Shown: positions 35,885-44,377 of the stretch, one piece after another
Layout of the letters: each line of letters opens with the position of its first letter
How positions within the stretch are numbered: position 1 is the stretch's first letter
NCBI RefSeq assembly: GCF_000482745.1
Contig: NZ_KI519494.1
Coordinates: 632,116 to 696,115 of the forward strand
Source of the DNA: Oleidesulfovibrio alaskensis DSM 16109
GTDB lineage: Bacteria > Desulfobacterota > Desulfovibrionia > Desulfovibrionales > Desulfovibrionaceae
Direction: 5' to 3'
Length of the DNA stretch: 64,000 nucleotides
Translations under genes and position numbers: made by a program
The notes under the pieces: generated by a model
The model's database searches: none
What the model saw: the letters and a program-made list of their open reading frames with translations, nothing else
What the model was told of the DNA's origin: nothing

Positions 35885-36000
35885 CTCTTCCGGGCAGAGT
35901 GGCTGCCGCGGTGTGCCGTGGCGGCATGTGCACCCGTGCGGCCCCTGCGGCCGAGGTCCGGTGCCGTTTGCAGCGGTGCATGGTATAAAGAAGGCGGACA

Positions 36001-36930
36001 ATGGATATATCTTCCGTGAATCTGAATCTGCTTGTGGCGCTTAAGGCGCTGCTGGACGAAGGCAATGTGACCCGCGCGGCGGAACGGCTGCATATCACAC
36101 AGTCCGGCATGAGCAAAAATCTTGCGCAGCTGCGTGAACTGTTTGACGATCCGCTGCTTGTGCGCTCCGGCAATGCGCTGGTGCTTACCGAGCGTGCCCG
36201 CGAGCTGGAAGGGCCGCTTGAGATGGTGCTGGGCAATGTACATGCTCTTTTCGAGGCACAGCGGTTTGACCCTGCAACCTGCCGCCGTTCGTTTACTCTG
36301 GCGGTGACGGACTATGTGGCGCAATACATTCTGCCGGATGCGCTGGGGGCCATTCTTGCCGCCGCGCCGGGCATCGACATTCAGGCCATCGGGTGGGAGC
36401 CTGACAGCATGCGTGCACTTGCCGAAGGCAAAATCGATATGGCCACATGCCTGACAGAAGGCGTGCCTGCCTCTGTGGAGCAGTTGCGTGTGGGGGAAGA
36501 CCGCTTTGCCTGTCTTATGCGCGCGGGGCACCCTCTGGCAGCTGCAGGAGCCATGAGACTTGACAGATATGTGCAGGCGGACCATGCGGTTATCACCATA
36601 GGCGGCGACAAGGTGCGCATAATCGACAGGGTGCTGGGCAAGCTGGGGCATTCCCGCAACATCAGGCTGCGGGTGCCGTTTTATGCCTCTGCCGTGGAAA
36701 TAGTTTCGCGGACGGATCTGCTGCTTACCCTGCCGGCGCATGTGGCGCGCAATGTCATTCAGGCGCGCAACCCCAGTGAACCGGCCCTTGCCTGGGCTCC
36801 GCTGCCGTTTGCCGTGGATTCGTTCGAATATTCCATCATATGGCACGCCCGTTTTCATGGCGATCCCGGACACCGCTGGGTGCGCGAGATGCTTTTTGCG
36901 CAGATGCAGTCCTCACTTTTTGCACATTGA
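36001..36930 (+). CDS. LysR-family transcriptional regulator
   Basis: DNA-binding regulator of 309 residues. The N-terminal winged helix-turn-helix is typical (LNLLVALKALLDEGNVTRAA, ERLHITQSGMSKNLAQLREL), followed by a linker helix and a LysR effector domain resembling the NodD/LinR-like subgroup (FTLAVTDYVAQYILPDAL). The target is unknown. It precedes a LysE-family exporter by 40 nt in the same direction, so it may control its own transcript including that exporter, as is common for LysE/ArgP-type pairs, although those are usually divergent. Confidence 0.92.
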   Translation: MDISSVNLNLLVALKALLDEGNVTRAAERLHITQSGMSKNLAQLRELFDDPLLVRSGNALVLTERARELEGPLEMVLGNVHALFEAQRFDPATCRRSFTLAVTDYVAQYILPDALGAILAAAPGIDIQAIGWEPDSMRALAEGKIDMATCLTEGVPASVEQLRVGEDRFACLMRAGHPLAAAGAMRLDRYVQADHAVITIGGDKVRIIDRVLGKLGHSRNIRLRVPFYASAVEIVSRTDLLLTLPAHVARNVIQARNPSEPALAWAPLPFAVDSFEYSIIWHARFHGDPGHRWVREMLFAQMQSSLFAH

Positions 36931-36970
36931 TATGCGGCGGGATACCGCCGCGCAGTATTCAGGAGCTAGT

Positions 36971-37609
36971 ATGACAGAGTCGGTGCTGACCCTGCTGACC
37001 ATCTGTTTTTTTGCCCGCATGACTCCGGGACCGGACATGCTGCTGATCATCCGTCATGCCACGGCCGCCCCGCGGGGCGGAGCGCCGCGTGCTGCCTATG
37101 CCTGCGTTCTGGGTGTTTGCGCCGGGCTCAGCGTGCACGTTGCGCTTTCTGTGCTGGGGCTTGCACTGGTGCTTAAGACGTATCCTCTTGTGTTCCGCGG
37201 TATCCAGATAGCCGGAGCTTTGTACCTTTTGTATATAGCGGCACGGTGTCTGGCTGCCGCCCGCGGAGGCGGCGGTTCGCTGTTCGCCGCGCGCAGCACG
37301 GCACCTCAGGCCGGCATGGCACAGGGATTCCGTGACGGGCTGTTCTGCAACCTGCTCAACCCCAAAGTCACGTTGTTTGTGCTCAGCGTGTTCACCCAGT
37401 TTGTTTCGCCGGAATCAGCCATGGGTGACAAGGCCCTGTATGGCGGTGTCATTGTGGCGGAAGCTCTGGTCGGATGGGCGCTTTTTGTCCGTTTTCTGGA
37501 TACGCCTTTCGTACGGCGGGTCTACGACGGCAGGCAGGGCGCGCTGAATCTGGTAACAGGCCTGCTGCTGGGTGGACTCGGCTCCGTGATGCTGCTGGGG
37601 CGCGACTGA
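36971..37609 (+). CDS. LysE/RhtB-family amino-acid exporter
   Basis: Inner-membrane exporter of 212 residues with about six hydrophobic helices. The hallmark N-terminal motif of the family is seen in FFARMTPGPDMLLIIRH, and GFRDGLFCNLLNPKVTLFVL is the second conserved block. ATG 36971 has AGGAG 5 nt upstream. The frame is open back to 36740 inside the LysR gene, which is a shadow. The substrate is probably an amino acid but cannot be specified. Confidence 0.92.
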   Translation: MTESVLTLLTICFFARMTPGPDMLLIIRHATAAPRGGAPRAAYACVLGVCAGLSVHVALSVLGLALVLKTYPLVFRGIQIAGALYLLYIAARCLAAARGGGGSLFAARSTAPQAGMAQGFRDGLFCNLLNPKVTLFVLSVFTQFVSPESAMGDKALYGGVIVAEALVGWALFVRFLDTPFVRRVYDGRQGALNLVTGLLLGGLGSVMLLGRD

Positions 37610-37616
37610 ACCCCGT

Positions 37617-39854
37617 TTAGGTGAAGCTGTCCTGCGTGCGCACGGCGGCCGGTCCGTTTACAGGAATGCGGATGGTGAAGGTGGTTCCTTCTCCTTCCTG
37701 CGAATCCACCGTCAGGGTGCCGCCATGGTTTTTGGTAATGATGAAATATGAGACCGAAAGCCCCAGTCCGGTGCCCTGACCCGCCTGCTTGGTGGTAAAG
37801 AACGGCTCGAATATGCGCCTCCGGGTGGCGGCGGACATGCCGGTGCCGTTGTCTTCTATTTCGATGACTGCCCAGTCGTCTTCTCTGCGTGTGCGCAGGT
37901 GTATGGTGGGCCTGTACTCTTCCGCGCCCGTTTCTTTCAGTGCCGCTCCCTGCGTGGCCACGGACTGGGCGGCATTGCGCAGCAGGTTGAGCACCACCTG
38001 CTCCAGCTCAATGGGGTGACAGATGATGTCTCCCACATCGTCCGCAAACTCGCGGACGATGTGCACCTGCCTGAAGTCGTATTTTTTTTTCAGATCATAG
38101 TCGCTGGAAGCCAGCTGTACCGTGCGGTCCAGCGCCGCATGCAGATTGGCTGTGGTGGGGCTGGCATCGCTGCGGCGTGAAAATGTAAGCATATTTGATA
38201 CTATGTTGGCGGCACGCTGGCCGGATTCCTGTATGCCCTGCAGAAAATCGGGAATTTTTCTTTCGTGCATATAGGCCTGAACGGCCTGCATGGAGCACCC
38301 CGCCTTCTGTGCGGCAGCGATATTTGCGGGCAGCGTGTCGGTGATGCGCCTGCGGATATTCTGGGTTCCCTGCAGTATGGCACCCAGCGGGTTGTTGATC
38401 TCGTGGGCCATACCCGCTGCAAGCCCGCCCACAGACATCATTTTTTCAGTCTGAATCATCATTTCTTCCAGCTGGATGCGCTGCGTCACATCGTCTATGC
38501 GCAGTACGCCGCCTTCGGATTCGCCGGGCAGCGGGGCCAGCTGCACTTCTTCATGCACGGTGCTGCCGTCGGCGTCTTTGCCTGTCAGGTGCAGCTCAAG
38601 GGGGGTGCGGGTGTGCAGGGCATGGTGCAGCTGCGGCAGAAACGGTGAAATCTGCGGGGCAATGGCTTCGATGGGCAGCAGGGTTTTGCCGGCGGGTGCG
38701 TTGTGCTGCATGCGTTCTGCCGCGCGCCTGTTCATGTGGGTGACATGCCCCTGTGTATCCAGAGCCACAACAACGGAAGGCATGGCGTCTATGATGTTCT
38801 GGACAAAAAGGTGCGCCCGGGTGAGATCCGCCTCGCGTTCCTCCAGCGCTGCGGACATGTTGTCAAATTCAAGGCGCATTTCCTGAAATTCATCATAGGT
38901 TTCCGGGCTGCCGGATCTGCCCGGCCATGCTCCCACAGAAATGTCCTTGATGGTTCTGGTGAATTCTCTGAGCGGGCGCGCAAGCCCGCGCTGCAGCTCG
39001 TACAGCAGCGATGCGGCGAGAACTGTATACAGCGCGGCAAACACCGCCACAAAGGCCAGTATGTCGCGCGCGGTGCCCGTGATCACATTCATGGTGGGCA
39101 TTATGTGCAGAATGACCCACCCTGTGGAAGCGATGCGCATGGCCGAAACCTGCAACAGGCGGCCTTCGGATTCCGTCTTGCCGAAGAATGATCCCGTGTC
39201 GCGGGTGGCATGAAAGACCGGCTGCAGACCTATGTTGGCAAAACGCCGCACCATGGCCCAGTCGGGGTGCACCATGGTGTTGCCCCATGCATCTGTCAGT
39301 ACCAGCAGACTTGATTCTTTGGGAAACAGCTCTGCAAGATGCTTCTGCACGGCCCGCAGGTGCAGCTCGGCCACCAGCATGGAGCCGTCCTGCTGCTTTA
39401 CGCCCAGATACACCCCCATGTCTCCGGCATCGGTCATGCCCTGCGGCTGGCTGATGACTCCGCCGGCCACAGCAACCGGCAGCAGAGGGACAGCCAGTTC
39501 CTGCCCCGGCAGTGCCGGGGGCACACTGGTGGTTATTTTGCGGTTGCCGTCCACCAGCATGACTCTGGTGAACTGCGGGTACAGCCTTTTCAGCATGGTC
39601 ATGGTGTGCGGCAGTGTGCCGTCGGGTTCGTCCATGGTGTTTTGCAGCGCGGCGTAGGCACCCTGCATATATTCATTGATGTAGTTGGCGATGATTCCGG
39701 CGTTGTAGCGGCTGCGCGCTTCGAATTCGCTGATGCGGCTCTGGTAGGAGAATGCGGCCAGAAAAAGCGCGCAGAGCATTCCCAGCACGCACATCCAGCG
39801 GATAAGCTTGACAGACATGGTCCGCGAAAGCGAAGGCAGCTGGGTGGTTTTCAT
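37617..39854 (-). CDS. Membrane sensor histidine kinase (Cache-HAMP-PAS-HisKA)
   Basis: Sensor kinase of 745 residues. TM1 (about 18-42) is followed by a periplasmic Cache-like region of about 230 residues, TM2 (DILAFVAVFAALYTVLAASL), HAMP, a PAS domain, the HisKA box (GGLAAGMAHEINNPLGAILQ) and an ATPase domain (DNGTGMSAATRRRIFEPFFT, GQGTGLGLSVSYFI). No receiver domain or partner regulator lies next to it. Its ATG overlaps the stop of the upstream binding-protein gene (ATGA, 39854-39851), so the two are translationally coupled, which suggests that the binding protein feeds a ligand signal to this kinase. There is no strong ribosome site of its own. Confidence 0.9.
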   Translation of the reverse strand: MKTTQLPSLSRTMSVKLIRWMCVLGMLCALFLAAFSYQSRISEFEARSRYNAGIIANYINEYMQGAYAALQNTMDEPDGTLPHTMTMLKRLYPQFTRVMLVDGNRKITTSVPPALPGQELAVPLLPVAVAGGVISQPQGMTDAGDMGVYLGVKQQDGSMLVAELHLRAVQKHLAELFPKESSLLVLTDAWGNTMVHPDWAMVRRFANIGLQPVFHATRDTGSFFGKTESEGRLLQVSAMRIASTGWVILHIMPTMNVITGTARDILAFVAVFAALYTVLAASLLYELQRGLARPLREFTRTIKDISVGAWPGRSGSPETYDEFQEMRLEFDNMSAALEEREADLTRAHLFVQNIIDAMPSVVVALDTQGHVTHMNRRAAERMQHNAPAGKTLLPIEAIAPQISPFLPQLHHALHTRTPLELHLTGKDADGSTVHEEVQLAPLPGESEGGVLRIDDVTQRIQLEEMMIQTEKMMSVGGLAAGMAHEINNPLGAILQGTQNIRRRITDTLPANIAAAQKAGCSMQAVQAYMHERKIPDFLQGIQESGQRAANIVSNMLTFSRRSDASPTTANLHAALDRTVQLASSDYDLKKKYDFRQVHIVREFADDVGDIICHPIELEQVVLNLLRNAAQSVATQGAALKETGAEEYRPTIHLRTRREDDWAVIEIEDNGTGMSAATRRRIFEPFFTTKQAGQGTGLGLSVSYFIITKNHGGTLTVDSQEGEGTTFTIRIPVNGPAAVRTQDSFT

Positions 39855-40978
39855 CGTACCGGCTCGAATGCGCCGTTGCGCACTGTGGAAATGAAGAACG
39901 GCATGTGTGCGTCTCCGTATGCATCCAGCGTGATGGGGCCGCACAGACCATCCAGTTGTCTGATACTTTTCAGGGCTTCACGCAGGCCCGCCGTCCGTCC
40001 CTGTGTTTTTTCCAGCCCGCGCTGCAGCAACCGCACGGCGGTATAGGCAAACAGGCCCGGAAAGCTCGGTTCCCAGCCGAACCGCTCGCTGAACCGGCTG
40101 ATGAAGTTGCGGTGGGCGGGCAGTTCGGCCAGTGTGGGATAAGGATGGCAGAAGAACGTGTCTTCCACTGCGGTACCGCCCTGTGCTATCAGCGCGGGAG
40201 TCAGTGCCCATGTGGAGGAGAATTTCGGGCCCGAGAATCCGTTCTGGGCCATCTGGGCCAGCACAAACGCGGTGTCACGCGCAGAAGCCGCCACAAATAC
40301 GGCCTGCGCGCCGGAATCAGCGGCCGAGGCGGCGGCATCCAGCAGCGAAGAAGGAACGGACGAGGAAAACGGAATGATGTTGACTACCGTGCCTCCCGCC
40401 GAGGTGAAGCCTCTGGCCGCAGCGTTGATAAACGTCCGTGAAAAATCTTCATTCACCGTGTCCAGCAGGGCCACGGCCGTCTGCACCCCGCGGGAGGCGG
40501 CAAACAGGCCCAGATCACGGGCTGTGGCGTCGTTGTCTGCAATGACACGGAAAAAATTGTCATCCATGCCGGTAAGCTGATACGTGGAGACCGTGGGCGA
40601 GACATAGACCACAGACCTGTGTACGGCCATCACGGCCAGCTGCTGGCTGCTGGTCATGTGCCCTATGACGGCGGCCACCCGCTGTCCGGCAAGATGGCTG
40701 TCGGCCTCCACCGCGTCTTTTTGCGTGTAACCGTCATGTGCGGTGACAAGGCGCAGCCGCCGCCCGTCAATACCGCCTGCGGCGTTGATGTCTTCGATGG
40801 CCAGCTGCGCGGCGTTACGGCCTTCCACGCCGAGGTCGGAGAATTTTCCTTCCAGCGGGCCGGAAAAGCCCACCAGAATGTCACCGGGAGGCGTTGCCAG
40901 ATACAGGGCTGCCGCCATCAGCAGGCATGCTGCCCCCAGTGTGAGCGCAAACAATGTTCGGCCGCGAGGATATGGCAT
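39851..40978 (-). CDS. Periplasmic ligand-binding protein (branched-chain amino acid type)
   Basis: Periplasmic binding protein of type I fold, 375 residues, similar to LivJ/LivK-like receptors: DILVGFSGPLEGKFSDLGVE, AQLAIEDINAAGGIDGRRL, AAVIGHMTSSQQLAVM and SPTVSTYQLTG are family blocks. The N-terminus has a hydrophobic signal or anchor (LFALTLGAACLLMAAALYLA) without a lipobox Cys. ATG 40978 has AGGGGG 7 nt upstream. No ABC permease or ATPase genes are adjacent; instead the gene overlaps a histidine kinase by four bases. It therefore more likely serves sensing than transport. Confidence 0.88.
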   Translation of the reverse strand: MPYPRGRTLFALTLGAACLLMAAALYLATPPGDILVGFSGPLEGKFSDLGVEGRNAAQLAIEDINAAGGIDGRRLRLVTAHDGYTQKDAVEADSHLAGQRVAAVIGHMTSSQQLAVMAVHRSVVYVSPTVSTYQLTGMDDNFFRVIADNDATARDLGLFAASRGVQTAVALLDTVNEDFSRTFINAAARGFTSAGGTVVNIIPFSSSVPSSLLDAAASAADSGAQAVFVAASARDTAFVLAQMAQNGFSGPKFSSTWALTPALIAQGGTAVEDTFFCHPYPTLAELPAHRNFISRFSERFGWEPSFPGLFAYTAVRLLQRGLEKTQGRTAGLREALKSIRQLDGLCGPITLDAYGDAHMPFFISTVRNGAFEPVR

Positions 40979-41090
40979 ACTTTTTCCCCCTGTGCTCCGG
41001 CACCGGCCGGATGGCTGTGGCTGTATACTTATAGTATCACTTTGATGCACCGCTTTTGCAACCCCTTATAACCGGACAGCCGGAGGGTAT

Positions 41091-41654
41091 ATGAGCGATT
41101 TTGTACTGGCGCCTGCGGACGCCGACAAAGAATTTCTGCTGCGGACAGCCCGTGGCGCCGTTGCGGACGGACTTGCAGGACGCGAGGCGCATCCCGCAGC
41201 TCCCCCGCCGGAATGTTCGGCCGTGCCGCAGATGGAACTGGGGGCTTTTGTCACACTGGAACTGGACGGCGTGCTGCGCGGCTGTATCGGGCAGCTTACG
41301 GGCAGCGGTCCGCTGTACGTCACGGTGGCACGCATGGCGCAGGCTGCGGCCTTCGGCGACAGCCGCTTTGCACCGCTCACCGCGGCAGAGGCCGGTCGTG
41401 TGACATATTGCGTGTCTGTAATGGGACCGGTGACGCCGTGTCCTGACCCCGCGCTTATAGAAACGGGCAGACACGGGCTGGTTGTCCGCCGGGGGGCGCA
41501 TGCGGGGCTGCTGCTGCCGCAGGTGGCCGCAGAGCACGGCTGGAACCGCGAAACATTTCTGGAGCATACCTGCCGCAAGGCGGGGCTTGCCCCTGATGCG
41601 TGGCGCAGTGCCGGCACACAGATTTTCTGGTTCGAGGCCGTCATCATCCGCTGA
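41091..41654 (+). CDS. AMMECR1-domain protein (AmmeMemoRadiSam system protein A)
   Basis: Cytoplasmic protein of 187 residues carrying the AMMECR1 domain: GAFVTLELDGVLRGCIGQLT (contains the conserved LRGCIG), AAFGDSRFAPLT, and GLVVRRGAHAGLLLPQVAAE. In many anaerobes it is encoded with a Memo-like protein and a radical SAM enzyme (the AmmeMemoRadiSam set) thought to act in protein or RNA modification, but neither partner is in this window. GGAGG precedes the ATG. It is divergent from the binding-protein gene and 72 nt before an MFS transporter. Confidence 0.9.
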   Translation: MSDFVLAPADADKEFLLRTARGAVADGLAGREAHPAAPPPECSAVPQMELGAFVTLELDGVLRGCIGQLTGSGPLYVTVARMAQAAAFGDSRFAPLTAAEAGRVTYCVSVMGPVTPCPDPALIETGRHGLVVRRGAHAGLLLPQVAAEHGWNRETFLEHTCRKAGLAPDAWRSAGTQIFWFEAVIIR

Positions 41655-41726
41655 CGTCTTTGCTGCAGAAGCGCAGGCACTTCAGCAGGGACCTGCGCAT
41701 CATGTTTTTTTACGGAGCAGACTTAT

Positions 41727-42917
41727 ATGTCCAGTGTTCTTCCTGTCTCTCCCGCCGAGGAGAGAAGCGCGGTGGATAACCGCCGCATGCTTGTTTTTCT
41801 TGTGGTTCTTGCATTGTGCTCCGCATTTGCCTTTCAGGGCTGGCGTACCCTTTTGAACAACTATGCTGTTGAAACCGCAGGGCTTTCTGGTCTGCAGATG
41901 GGGATTGTACAGTCTCTGCGCGAGGTTCCCGGCTTTATGGCGCTGGGGGTGGTTTTTCTGCTTTTGCTGGCGCGCGAACACCGCCTTGCGGCGGTTTCGG
42001 TGTGCATCATGGGGGGCGGCGTCATGCTGGCGGGGCAGTTTCCCACATTCGGGGGAGTTGCGGCCACCACCATGTTGATGTCCTTCGGGTTTCATTATTA
42101 CGAAACCCTTAATCAGTCTCTGACCCTGCAGTATTTCGGCAAAAAAGAAGCCCCTGTCATCATGGGGCGCATACGCGGGTTCACTGCCGGAGCAAACCTG
42201 GCTGTGGGCGGCACCATCGCGCTGCTTTCTCTGTGGCTGCCCTACAGCGCCATTTTTGTGGTGGTGGGCGGTGTGGCAGTGTGCGGAGGGGTGTGGGCGC
42301 TGCGGCAGAATCCGGCCAGCCCCACGGCGCCCAGACAGAACAAAGGGATCGTTCTGCGCGGCCGGTACTGGCTTTTTTACCTGCTTACCTTTCTGAGCGG
42401 GGCGCGCAGGCAGATTTTTGTCGCGTTTGCCGTATTTCTGCTGGTTGACCGTTTCGGTTTCGGTATCGGCGAAATCACGGCGCTGTTTATTGTGAACAAC
42501 GTGGTCAACTGGTTTCTCAGCCCTGCCATAGGGCGGGCAGTGAACCGGTACGGCGAGCGCGCTGTACTGACTCTGGAATATGCCGCGTTGCTTTTTGTTT
42601 TTCTGGGATATGGCGTGGCGTGGAGCAAGTGGCAGGTGGCCGCACTGTATGTGATAGACCACATATTCTATAATTTTGCGCTGGCCATCAGAAGCTATTT
42701 TCAGAAAGTGGCCGATCCGGCGGATATCGCGCCCAGCATGGCGGCCAGCTTTACCATCAACCATATAGGTGCGGTCATTCTGCCCGCGCTGGGCGGTTAT
42801 CTGTGGATGGTCGATTACCGCATACCGTTTCTGGGGGCTGCCGGACTGGCGTTGTGCTCGCTTGTTTTTGTTCAGCTTATTCCGCACAGTATGCGCAAGG
42901 CCGGTGTAGCTGCCTGA
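41727..42917 (+). CDS. Major facilitator superfamily transporter
   Basis: Inner-membrane protein of 396 residues with about twelve hydrophobic helices and MFS-like loops (short basic loops such as LLAREHRLAAVS, and a longer central loop with LRQNPASPTAPRQNKG). No specific substrate motif is seen. ATG 41727 has GGAG 9 nt upstream. The gene may be co-transcribed with the AMMECR1 gene upstream. Confidence 0.85.
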   Translation: MSSVLPVSPAEERSAVDNRRMLVFLVVLALCSAFAFQGWRTLLNNYAVETAGLSGLQMGIVQSLREVPGFMALGVVFLLLLAREHRLAAVSVCIMGGGVMLAGQFPTFGGVAATTMLMSFGFHYYETLNQSLTLQYFGKKEAPVIMGRIRGFTAGANLAVGGTIALLSLWLPYSAIFVVVGGVAVCGGVWALRQNPASPTAPRQNKGIVLRGRYWLFYLLTFLSGARRQIFVAFAVFLLVDRFGFGIGEITALFIVNNVVNWFLSPAIGRAVNRYGERAVLTLEYAALLFVFLGYGVAWSKWQVAALYVIDHIFYNFALAIRSYFQKVADPADIAPSMAASFTINHIGAVILPALGGYLWMVDYRIPFLGAAGLALCSLVFVQLIPHSMRKAGVAA

Positions 42918-42958
42918 CGGGGCGGCGTCATGCGGCCGGTTTGCAGGCCGGGGGATTC

Positions 42959-42987
42959 TTGTCTCGAAACCGGCATGGGGCTATTGT
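42959..42987 (+). promoter_or_regulatory. Candidate sigma-70 promoter of the Usp/kinase cluster
   Basis: TTGTCT (42959-42964) and TATTGT (42982-42987) are separated by 17 nt, each matching four of six consensus bases, about 36 nt before the first gene of the cluster. Confidence 0.42.
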
Positions 42988-43023
42988 TATGCTGCGGTGC
43001 GGTTTAATCACAAGGAGTGTGCG

Positions 43024-43527
43024 ATGAACCATATGCGTACTGTCCCGTTGTACCTGCGGGCCGCCTGTATTGCGGTGGCCTGTGTGGCTTTTGCGCTGCT
43101 GTTGCACCATGGTGCGGCAGCTGCCCCGCCCGCCACGGGCAAGACCCTGCCGGATAAACCCGCCGCACTGCCGGACAGAAGCGTGCCCGTGGCCGTGGAG
43201 CATGACGGTGTGGATACCGCCGGTACCAGACTGGCTTTTGAACTGAAGGAGCTGTTCAACGGTTCGGGCCTGTTCACCCTGACGGACAAGGATGTGCCCA
43301 AGTACCGTGTGCTCATTTCATCGGTGGCGGAGTTTCCTTCCCGCCCTGAAGTCGGATCGGTATATTCCGTCATCTGGGTATATTCAGAAAGTGAAGAAAC
43401 CCTGCGGCACTATCTTGCCCGTGATGTGGGAGTGGTGACACAGGATACGGCGAAAGCGCTGGCACTGAAGCTTGCCGAGCGCACAGACGGTATCGGCGTG
43501 AAGTATTCATATCTGTTCGACCGCTGA
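43024..43527 (+). CDS. Exported protein of unknown function
   Basis: Not recognised. The 167-residue product has a signal peptide (AACIAVACVAFALLLHHGAA, followed by AAAPPATG) and a mature domain of about 140 residues (VAVEHDGVDTAGTRLAFELK, YRVLISSVAEFPSRPEVGS, YSVIWVYSESEETLRHYLA) that looks alpha/beta and resembles small periplasmic or lipoprotein-like domains with no assigned function. AAGGAG lies 6 nt before ATG 43024. It is 14 nt upstream of a universal stress protein gene and is the first of four tightly spaced genes, so it may be part of a stress-signalling unit. Confidence 0.75.
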   Translation: MNHMRTVPLYLRAACIAVACVAFALLLHHGAAAAPPATGKTLPDKPAALPDRSVPVAVEHDGVDTAGTRLAFELKELFNGSGLFTLTDKDVPKYRVLISSVAEFPSRPEVGSVYSVIWVYSESEETLRHYLARDVGVVTQDTAKALALKLAERTDGIGVKYSYLFDR

Positions 43528-43541
43528 TGCGGAGGTGACGC

Positions 43542-44369
43542 ATGGACAAGCATCTGCTGGTGGCGGTGAGCGAACACAGGGAATCTTCGGCCGGAGTGCG
43601 TTTTGCCTGCAGTCTGTTTAATGGTTCCGCCGGAGTGCGCATGACGCTGCTGCATGTGCTGGGTACGGCAGGACAGGATGCTGCAGCGGCTGCCGCCATG
43701 CAGCGCAGAGCTGCAGACATGCTGCACGGTGTGCGTCAATGGGCGGAAGGACAGGGCGTTTTGCCTGCAGATATTGAAACGCTGGTGCTGCCGCGCCGGT
43801 ACGGCGTGCTGCGCGACATTGTGGATACCGCCCGCAAAGGACTGTACGATGCCGTGGTGGTGGGGGGGCGTTATCTGAGCAGACTGGAACAGATGTATGA
43901 AGACAGTGTGAGCCGCGGTCTGCTGTGGGAGTCCGTTGATTTTCCCGTATGGATATGCCACCAGCCGGACGCTTCAAGACGTAACGTGCTGCTGTGTCTG
44001 GACGGCGAAGAGCCTTCTTACCGCATTGCGGACCATGCGGGGTTCATGCTGCGCGACTGTGCGGGGCATGCGTTCACTCTGCTGCATTTCAACCGTGCCC
44101 GGACTGCTGCGGAAGAAGTGCTGGAACGCGGCCGCATGCTGCTGGAAGAAAACGGTGTGGGCAAAGACCGCATTGAAACGCTGGTCATGGAAAGCTCCGA
44201 TCATGTGGAGAGCATTTTGAATGTGGCGGACCGGGGGCACTATGCCGTTGTGGCGGCGGGCCGTAACAAACGTCAGCCGGATTCTTTTTTCAACAGGCTG
44301 TTCACGCGTTCCGTCACCATGCGGCTGCGTGATAACACCCAGCGGTTTGCCCTGTGGGTGAGCCAGTAG
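43542..44369 (+). CDS. Tandem universal stress protein
   Basis: Cytoplasmic protein of 275 residues composed of two UspA-like halves. The first begins KHLLVAVSEHRESSAGVRFA and holds YDAVVVGGRYLSRLEQM; the second begins RRNVLLCLDGEEPSYRIADH and ends YAVVAAGRNKRQPDSFFNRL. The ATP-binding Gly motif is partly degenerate in both halves, so nucleotide binding is uncertain. GGAGG lies 6 nt before the ATG. It sits between an exported protein gene and a histidine kinase gene (8-nt gap), which places it in a sensory operon. Confidence 0.87.
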   Translation: MDKHLLVAVSEHRESSAGVRFACSLFNGSAGVRMTLLHVLGTAGQDAAAAAAMQRRAADMLHGVRQWAEGQGVLPADIETLVLPRRYGVLRDIVDTARKGLYDAVVVGGRYLSRLEQMYEDSVSRGLLWESVDFPVWICHQPDASRRNVLLCLDGEEPSYRIADHAGFMLRDCAGHAFTLLHFNRARTAAEEVLERGRMLLEENGVGKDRIETLVMESSDHVESILNVADRGHYAVVAAGRNKRQPDSFFNRLFTRSVTMRLRDNTQRFALWVSQ

Positions 44370-44377
44370 GGGACAGC

